From positions 186,001-250,000 of the forward strand of contig CAVSSX010000012.1 of assembly GCA_963730735.1 (NCBI GenBank): a stretch of DNA of 64,000 nt, given 5' to 3'. A program made the position numbers and the translations under genes. Source of the stretch: CAVSSX01 sp963730735 (GTDB lineage: Bacteria; Actinomycetota; Acidimicrobiia; Acidimicrobiales; RAAP-2). Below, in pieces: positions 59,639 to 64,000 of this stretch. The notes beneath the pieces are model-generated. The model was not told the DNA's origin, did no database searches, and saw nothing but the letters and a program-made list of their open reading frames with translations. The stretch's first letter is position 1, and each line of letters begins with the position of its first letter.

Positions 59639-60583
59639 TTGATCCGCGCACTGGTCGTCGCCCCAGGGAGCCCGACGGGACTCGAGCCGAGGGACGTGGC
59701 CGAGCCACAACCGAGGTCCGACGAGGCCGTCGTGGAGGTGCACGCCATCTCGCTCAACCGGGGCGAGGTTGGCCACATCCGGCTCCTGCCCGAGGGCACC
59801 GTGATGGGGTGGGACGTGGCCGGCGTGATCACCCAGCCGGCGGCCGACGGCAGCGGGCCCCCCGAAGGCGCCGAGGTCTACGGCTACGCCGAGCGGCGGG
59901 GCGGCTGGGCCGAGCGGGCCGCCGTCCCCACCTCGGCCCTGGCCGTGCTGCCCGAGGGGGCCACCATGGGCCAGGGGTCGACCCTCGGGGTGGCCGGGCT
60001 GACGGCCTTCTACTCGCTGCGGCTCGGCGGGTCCCTCCTCGGTCGGCGGGTCATCGTGACCGGGGCGGCGGGCGGCGTGGGCCGGCTGGCCATCCAGCTC
60101 GCCTCGCTGTCGGGGGCCGACGTGGTGGCCGTCGTGGGCGACGACCCGTCGCGGGCCGAGACCGTGACGTCGTTGGGCCTGCCGCGGCTGACCCTCGAGC
60201 ACGGCCTGGCGGCCGAGGGACCGCCGGCCCATCTGATCCTCGAGTCGGTCGGCGGGGAGTCCCTGACCAACGCCTTCGCCCGGGTGGCCACCGGCGGCGT
60301 CATCGTCACCTACGGCCGGTCGTCGGGCGAGCGGGGCGCCGTCCCGCCGGACTGGTTCTTCCGCAACGCCACCCTCGTCGGGCTCAGCTTCTCGAGCCAC
60401 GATGCCATGGACGCCACCTCGCCGACCGGCCTCGAGATCCTCGGCCAGCTGGTGGCCGACGGTCGCCTCGACGCCGGCATCGGGCTCGAGGCGCCCTGGG
60501 AGGAGATCGACGGCGCCATCGAGCAGCTCCGCGACCGTCGTGTCCAGGGCAAGGCCGTCCTGCACGTGCGGACCCCCTCCTGA
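59639..60583 (+). CDS. Quinone-oxidoreductase-like MDR protein
   Basis: A 314-residue zinc-free medium-chain oxidoreductase. The N-terminal half has HAISLNRGEVGHIRLLPEG and MGWDVAGVITQPA; the cofactor-binding VTGAAGGVGRLAIQLASLSGA is an NADPH-type motif. The zinc-site cysteines and the GHE are missing. It probably reduces an enone or quinone. The start is a TTG at 59639, three bases after AGGAG; the closeness is odd and a later start is possible. It is linked closely to the FAH-family gene. Confidence 0.87.
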   Translation: MIRALVVAPGSPTGLEPRDVAEPQPRSDEAVVEVHAISLNRGEVGHIRLLPEGTVMGWDVAGVITQPAADGSGPPEGAEVYGYAERRGGWAERAAVPTSALAVLPEGATMGQGSTLGVAGLTAFYSLRLGGSLLGRRVIVTGAAGGVGRLAIQLASLSGADVVAVVGDDPSRAETVTSLGLPRLTLEHGLAAEGPPAHLILESVGGESLTNAFARVATGGVIVTYGRSSGERGAVPPDWFFRNATLVGLSFSSHDAMDATSPTGLEILGQLVADGRLDAGIGLEAPWEEIDGAIEQLRDRRVQGKAVLHVRTPS

Positions 60584-60615
60584 CCCCCACCAGCACCGAC
60601 CAAGGAGCGACGCCC

Positions 60616-61077
60616 ATGTCCGAGAACACCACCTCGCTGGAGGCACGCCTGCAGCGACTCGAGGACCTCGAGGCCATCCGGCAGCTGTTCGTCGACTACG
60701 GCCACCACCTCGACCACGAGGAGTTCGCCGAGTACGGGGCGCTCTTCGCCGACGACGGTGAGGTACTGCTCGGGCCCATCGGCCGGGCCACGGGGCCCGA
60801 GGCCATCGAGGCGCTCATGCGCCGCACCCTCGAGGGCCGCGGCGGTGGCAGCTTCCACGTGATCACCAACCCCATCATCAACCTCGACGGGGACCGGGCG
60901 ACCACCGAGGTCATGTGGACCGTGGTGTCTCGCGACGACCAGGACCGCACGTCGGTCAGCATGCTCGGTCGCCATCGCGACACGCTGGTACGTCAGCGGG
61001 GCGAGTGGAAGTTCCTGCGGCGGGAGGGGTTCATCGACATCCCCTCGAAGTACTCGAGCGCCGGCTCGTCGAGCTAG
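60616..61077 (+). CDS. SnoaL/NTF2-like fold protein
   Basis: A 153-residue protein. LEARLQRLEDLEAIRQLFVDYGHHLD and YGALFADDGEVLL are the SnoaL_4 pattern, with His and Asp at positions that in related isomerases line the cavity. VITNPIINLDGDRATTEVMW forms the following strands. The ATG at 60616 follows AAGGAG. It is the third of four genes of the plus-strand unit and may be an isomerase or dehydratase on the same substrate. A paralogue lies at 62547. Confidence 0.85.
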   Translation: MSENTTSLEARLQRLEDLEAIRQLFVDYGHHLDHEEFAEYGALFADDGEVLLGPIGRATGPEAIEALMRRTLEGRGGGSFHVITNPIINLDGDRATTEVMWTVVSRDDQDRTSVSMLGRHRDTLVRQRGEWKFLRREGFIDIPSKYSSAGSSS

Positions 61078-61080
61078 GGA

Positions 61081-61191
61081 CTAGCCGCCGAAGCCCTTGC
61101 GGCCCTGCTTCACCTTCTTGTCGGCACGCTTCTCTTTGAGCGTCTTGCCGGACTTCTTGCTGGCGGTCTTGCGGGGAGACTTGTCGGACAT
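61081..61191 (-). CDS. Small very basic protein (36 residues)
   Basis: A 37-codon gene beginning MSDKSPRKTASKKSGKTLKEK and ending with QGRKGFGG. About one third of residues are Lys or Arg. The ATG at 61191 has AAGGGGGT upstream, and the stop lies four bases from the convergent SnoaL-like stop. Short Lys-rich proteins of this style are frequent in actinobacteria; they may bind nucleic acid. The codon choice agrees with neighbouring genes. Function unknown. Confidence 0.65.
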   Translation of the reverse strand: MSDKSPRKTASKKSGKTLKEKRADKKVKQGRKGFGG

Positions 61192-61248
61192 GTCCACCCC
61201 CTTCCTTCGCCGAGCGTAGTCCCGGGCTCCGTCCGGACGGACGGCCGG

Positions 61249-61428
61249 TCACTCGTAGTGCGGTGGCCGCTCATAGTTGCGGTCGACTGCCGCCCGCAGC
61301 AGGGCGGCGTTCTCGGCGGTGAGCCGGGACACTTCGGCCCGCAGCCGGGCCACCTCGGCCCGGGCTGCCGCCAGCTCGTCGCCGTCGGCACCCGTGGTGC
61401 CGGGTTGCTCCTCGGGTCCAGCCACCAT
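61249..61428 (-). CDS. Small coiled-coil protein (59 residues)
   Basis: A short reading frame from the ATG at 61428 (or the GTG four codons earlier). After an acidic stretch, ARAEVARLRAEVSRLTAENAALL shows regular hydrophobic heptads, a leucine-zipper-like coiled coil, and the tail is NYERPPHYE. A ribosome site is not obvious. It may dimerise or be an artefact of a GC-rich frame, but the heptad pattern is too regular for chance. It is divergent from the heme-binding barrel gene. Confidence 0.5.
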   Translation of the reverse strand: MVAGPEEQPGTTGADGDELAAARAEVARLRAEVSRLTAENAALLRAAVDRNYERPPHYE

Positions 61429-61515
61429 GGCGGCCACTCTAGGTTCGGGCCCGCAGGGGACCCCGATCGCCAGCCAGGGCTGTCCGGGGGAGCGGCGAGC
61501 CGCTACCTTGGCGCC

Positions 61516-62208
61516 GTGGATCCGTACGGCCCCGACCTCTACACCGAGCCCGACGGCGACCCCGACACGCTGGCCAACCTGGGCCCGCTGACCCCCATGG
61601 CCGGGGTGTTCGAGGGCGTCCGGGGCACCGACGAGCACCCGGTGGCCACCGGGACCGAGGCCAACACCTTCGTCGAGACCTACGACGCCCAGCCGATCGA
61701 CCGGCAGACCAACGGCCCCCAGCTCTTCTACGGCTTGCGCTACCACACCCACATCGTGAAGCCCGGTGAGTCCGAGACCTTCCACGACCAGGTCGGCTAC
61801 TGGCTCTGGGAGCCGGCGACGGAGACCGTGACCCTGACGCTGGGCATCCCCCGCGGCCAGGTGCTGCTGGCCGGGGGCCGCGCCGCCGCCGATGCCACCG
61901 AGTTCGAGCTCCGGGCCGAGGTCGGCTCGGAGGTGTACGGCATCGCCTCGAACCCGTTCCTCGACCAGTCGTTCCGGACCCTCAGCTACCGGATCCACGT
62001 CACCACCCACCCCGACGGGACCTGGTCCTACGAGGAGGAGGGTGTGCTCGACATCCCCGGACGCGACGAGCCCTTCCACCACATCGACCACAACACCCTG
62101 ACCCGGATCGCCGCCCCCACCCCGAACCCCCTGGCCCTCCAGGCGGCGGCCGCCGGCCCGGCGCTCGAGCTGTCGCTGGGCATCGGCGACCTGCGCGGCA
62201 CGCCCTAG
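61516..62208 (+). CDS. FABP/nitrobindin-like heme-binding beta-barrel protein
   Basis: A 230-residue beta-barrel protein. LGPLTPMAGVFEGVRGTDEHP corresponds to the opening GxWxGxG of nitrobindins, followed by LFYGLRYHTHI, DQVGYWLWEPATETV, IPRGQVLLAGG, VYGIASNPFLDQSFRTLSYRI and FHHIDHNTLTRI, where a distal or proximal His may bind heme. It probably binds heme or a fatty acid; catalysis (peroxynitrite isomerisation) is known for some members. GTG start at 61516. Confidence 0.83.
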   Translation: MDPYGPDLYTEPDGDPDTLANLGPLTPMAGVFEGVRGTDEHPVATGTEANTFVETYDAQPIDRQTNGPQLFYGLRYHTHIVKPGESETFHDQVGYWLWEPATETVTLTLGIPRGQVLLAGGRAAADATEFELRAEVGSEVYGIASNPFLDQSFRTLSYRIHVTTHPDGTWSYEEEGVLDIPGRDEPFHHIDHNTLTRIAAPTPNPLALQAAAAGPALELSLGIGDLRGTP

Positions 62209-62300
62209 GGCGGGTGGCGTCCGGGCGGACGGGCCGTGACGCCGGCCTCGGACTATCGTTCGGTCCGCCAACCCGACCACCTCGAACGAAGGCGTGACCC

Positions 62301-62528
62301 ATGCTGCTCTCCGGCGCCCTACTGGCCGACGCCCATCCCGTGAGTTGGGTCCTCTACTCCGTCGTCAGTTTCGTGGTCTGGCTGATCATCATGGCCTGGA
62401 TCTACGCCCTGGCCCGGCGCAAGGGCCGCCACGCCATCCTCTGGCTGATCGCCGGCTTCTTCTTCTCGCTCATCGCCCTGATCATCCTCTTGCTGCTGCC
62501 CAACAAGCGCACGACCCGGGCCGCCTGA
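62301..62528 (+). CDS. Small two-helix membrane protein
   Basis: A 75-residue protein with two hydrophobic helices: WVLYSVVSFVVWLIIMAWIYALA and AILWLIAGFFFSLIALIILLLL, with Arg/Lys between and after (RRKGRH, NKRTTRAA). By the positive-inside rule, both the loop and the C-terminus might face the cytoplasm only if a helix is re-entrant, so the topology is unclear. The ATG at 62301 lies 19 bp before the convergent stop. Unknown function; similar tiny proteins anchor or regulate membrane complexes. Confidence 0.65.
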   Translation: MLLSGALLADAHPVSWVLYSVVSFVVWLIIMAWIYALARRKGRHAILWLIAGFFFSLIALIILLLLPNKRTTRAA

Positions 62529-62546
62529 GCCCGGGCGACCGCCTGG

Positions 62547-62981
62547 TCAGGGCAGTGGGTCGACCCGCAACCGGGTCAGGCGCATCGAGCTGATCCGCCA
62601 GGTCCCGCCCTCCCGGCGGTACTCCTCCTCGTAGTGGCCGTAGCCGAAGAAGGCCATCCGCTCGCCGTCGCCGGGCACCTCGACGTAGTCGAACATGGCC
62701 CAGATGCCCCGGGCGTGGTCGGCGTCGAGGACCTCGATCTCGGGCATGTGGCCGTGGTGGACCGTGCGGACGGGGTCGACGTCACGGATGAGCGACTCGA
62801 CGAAGGCCGCACCGCTGTGGGCCGGCTCGCCGTAACCGGTGTCGACGAACGCGTCGGCGGTGAACACGTCGCGCATGTCGTCCCAACGCTTGTGGTCGAG
62901 GAAGCGGAAGTACCGGGCCTTCAGCTGCTTGATGGCCTCGATGGCCACCAGTCGTTCCACCTGCGCCGTCGTGTCGTCCAT
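62547..62981 (-). CDS. SnoaL/NTF2-like fold protein
   Basis: A 144-residue SnoaL_4-type protein. VERLVAIEAIKQLKARYFRFLDHKRWDDMRDVFTADAFVD is the strong N-terminal hallmark. VHHGHMPEIEVLDADHARGIWAMFDYVE follows, with two His residues facing the pocket. EYRREGGTWRISSMRLTRLRV ends the sheet. The ATG at 62981 is preceded by GAGGGGGGA. It lies downstream of an acyl-CoA synthetase gene on the same strand and may act on the CoA ester made by it. Reaction not determined. Confidence 0.87.
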   Translation of the reverse strand: MDDTTAQVERLVAIEAIKQLKARYFRFLDHKRWDDMRDVFTADAFVDTGYGEPAHSGAAFVESLIRDVDPVRTVHHGHMPEIEVLDADHARGIWAMFDYVEVPGDGERMAFFGYGHYEEEYRREGGTWRISSMRLTRLRVDPLP

Positions 62982-63023
62982 CGGTTCCCCCCTCGTCGAC
63001 CCGATCGTAGGCCGGGGGCGGCC

Positions 63024-64000
63024 TCAGGACCCGGTGGCCTTGGACAGGTCGGCCTTCACCACCCGGCGGAGCAGCTTGCCCATGTCGTTGTAGGGCAGCT
63101 CGGCCACGAAGACGACCACCTCGGGCGACCGGGACGACCGCAGCCGGCCGCGCACCCAGGCCTGGAGGTCCTCGGTCGAGACGGTGGCTCCGTCGGCCAC
63201 CACCACGGCGGCCGCCACCCGCTCCCCCCACTCGACGTCGGGTAGCCCGACCACGGCGGCGTCGGCCACGGCGTCGTGGGCCACCAGGGCCTCCTCGATC
63301 TCGCCGGGCGACATGTTCTCGCCGCCCCGGACGATCACGTCGTCCATCCGGCCCTCGATGAAGAGGTACCCCTCCTCGTCGAGTCGACCGGTGTCCTTGG
63401 TGGCGAACCACCCGGCGGTGCCGTCGGACGTCCGGTCGAGGTACTCGCCGGCCACCTGCTCGCCCCGGACCATGATCTCGCCGGGGATCCCGTGGCCGAC
63501 CGGTGTCCCCTCGGGGCCCCACACCTCGAGCTCGATCGTGGGCAGGGGCCGGCCCACCGAGCCCAGCCGGGCCCGGACGGCGGGGTCGTCGCTCCCCCAG
63601 GCCGTGCGGTGGTCGTCGGCGTCGAGGACGGCGATGGTGGAGCTGGTCTCGGTCAGGCCGTAGGCGTTGACGAAGTCGACGTGGGGCAGGTGGGCCATCG
63701 CCCGCTCGATGACCGGCAGCGGCATGCGGCCGCCGCCGTAGGACAGCGCCCGCAGGCCGGGCAGGGTGACGTCGTCGCGCTCGAGGACGGTCAGGATCCG
63801 GCCGAGCATGGTCGGCACCACCATGGCGTGGGTGATGCGCTCGTCCCTCGCCGTGGCCACCCAGGCCTCGGGGTCGAACTGCGGCAGCTGGACGACCCGG
63901 CGCCCGGCGTAGACCGAGGTCAGCACGGCCGAGATCCCGGCGATGTGGTACGGCGGCACGCTCACCAGGGTGGCTTCGTCCTCGTCGGCCCCGGCGAACT
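63024..64000 (-). CDS. Acyl-CoA synthetase (AMP-binding), N-terminus beyond window
   Basis: The C-terminal 325 codons of an ANL ligase. VSVPPYHIAGISAVLTSVYAG, the acid motif NAYGLTETSS, GWFATKDTGRLDEEGYLFIEGRMDDVIVRGGENMSP and the catalytic Lys in YNDMGKLLRR are present. The P-loop is beyond the right edge. It activates a carboxylic acid to the CoA thioester. It is not close to the 21922 enzyme in its hinge region. Its position next to a SnoaL-like gene suggests a new catabolic unit continuing past the window. Confidence 0.9.
   Translation of the reverse strand, partial: FAGADEDEATLVSVPPYHIAGISAVLTSVYAGRRVVQLPQFDPEAWVATARDERITHAMVVPTMLGRILTVLERDDVTLPGLRALSYGGGRMPLPVIERAMAHLPHVDFVNAYGLTETSSTIAVLDADDHRTAWGSDDPAVRARLGSVGRPLPTIELEVWGPEGTPVGHGIPGEIMVRGEQVAGEYLDRTSDGTAGWFATKDTGRLDEEGYLFIEGRMDDVIVRGGENMSPGEIEEALVAHDAVADAAVVGLPDVEWGERVAAAVVVADGATVSTEDLQAWVRGRLRSSRSPEVVVFVAELPYNDMGKLLRRVVKADLSKATGS

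Noticed and set aside
1..64000. tRNA, rRNA, CRISPR arrays, transposases, integrases or phage genes
   Set aside because: None of their conserved arms, repeats or protein motifs was seen on either strand, so no mobile-element or defence claim is made.

Overview
The window is very G+C-rich coding DNA (codon third positions almost all G or C) with GTG and TTG starts, short spacings and ATGA overlaps. Several families point to an actinomycete: LLM flavin/F420-type oxidoreductases, a mycofactocin-coupled short-chain dehydrogenase, a mycothiol-enzyme-like (DinB/maleylpyruvate isomerase fold) protein, thiolase-like/DUF35 pairs, and paired acyl-CoA dehydrogenases of the steroid-catabolism type. The gene mix suggests an uncultured or little-studied member of the Acidimicrobiia, but this is inference: there is no rRNA or other marker gene here. 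I saw no tRNA, rRNA, CRISPR array, IS element or phage gene.

Layout. 1-5.3 kb: three metal-dependent hydrolases of the amidohydrolase superfamily, an SDR and a cupin. 5.5-10.2 kb (minus strand): EthD-like protein, a split MaoC hydratase, a VOC protein, an SDR and an enoyl-CoA hydratase. 10.4-13.0 kb (plus): thiolase-like protein, DUF35 protein, SDR. 13.1-16.1 kb (minus): an acyl-CoA dehydrogenase pair and a TetR regulator. 16.3-23.5 kb: SnoaL-like protein, F420-type LLM enzyme, mycofactocin-coupled SDR with a divergent TetR gene, aldehyde dehydrogenase, DoxX protein, acyl-CoA synthetase. 23.6-27.0 kb: livF-livG-livM-livH transporter without a binding protein. 27.4-36.6 kb: a hydrolase, then a long minus-strand run of MFS exporter, 101-residue protein, thiolase-like protein, DUF35, LLM enzyme, three enoyl-CoA hydratases (two are a recent tandem duplication) and a thioesterase. 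36.8-41.6 kb: third thiolase-like/DUF35 pair, a TPP enzyme and a convergent FMN 2-hydroxyacid oxidase. 41.7-49.3 kb: secreted protein, LtrA, and a probable sulfur module (Cys-containing leader peptide, cysteine dioxygenase, three LLM monooxygenases). 49.4-64 kb: phosphatase/nuclease-fold membrane protein, SMP-30, alcohol dehydrogenase, epoxide-hydrolase-like protein, a third amidohydrolase-2 protein, a second acyl-CoA dehydrogenase pair, thioesterase, FAH-family hydrolase, small proteins, and a truncated acyl-CoA synthetase at the right edge.

How the genes fit together. Most encode CoA-thioester chemistry: activation (two synthetases), alpha,beta-desaturation (two heteromeric dehydrogenase pairs), hydration (MaoC pair, four crotonases), dehydrogenation (SDRs), and carbon-carbon cleavage by three thiolase-like/DUF35 pairs that lack the thiolase cysteine, as in the steroid side-chain aldolase Ltp2-ChsH2(DUF35). 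The substrate is unknown; branched or cyclic lipids such as sterols or terpenoids would fit.

Sequence-quality caution. Ten genes appear frameshifted at 15 places, 14 of which are best explained by one extra base, and ten of which lie between 32.9 and 39.8 kb. The conserved protein sequence resumes exactly across each, so the genes are annotated as whole. Whether the shifts are sequencing insertions or real decay cannot be settled from the sequence alone.
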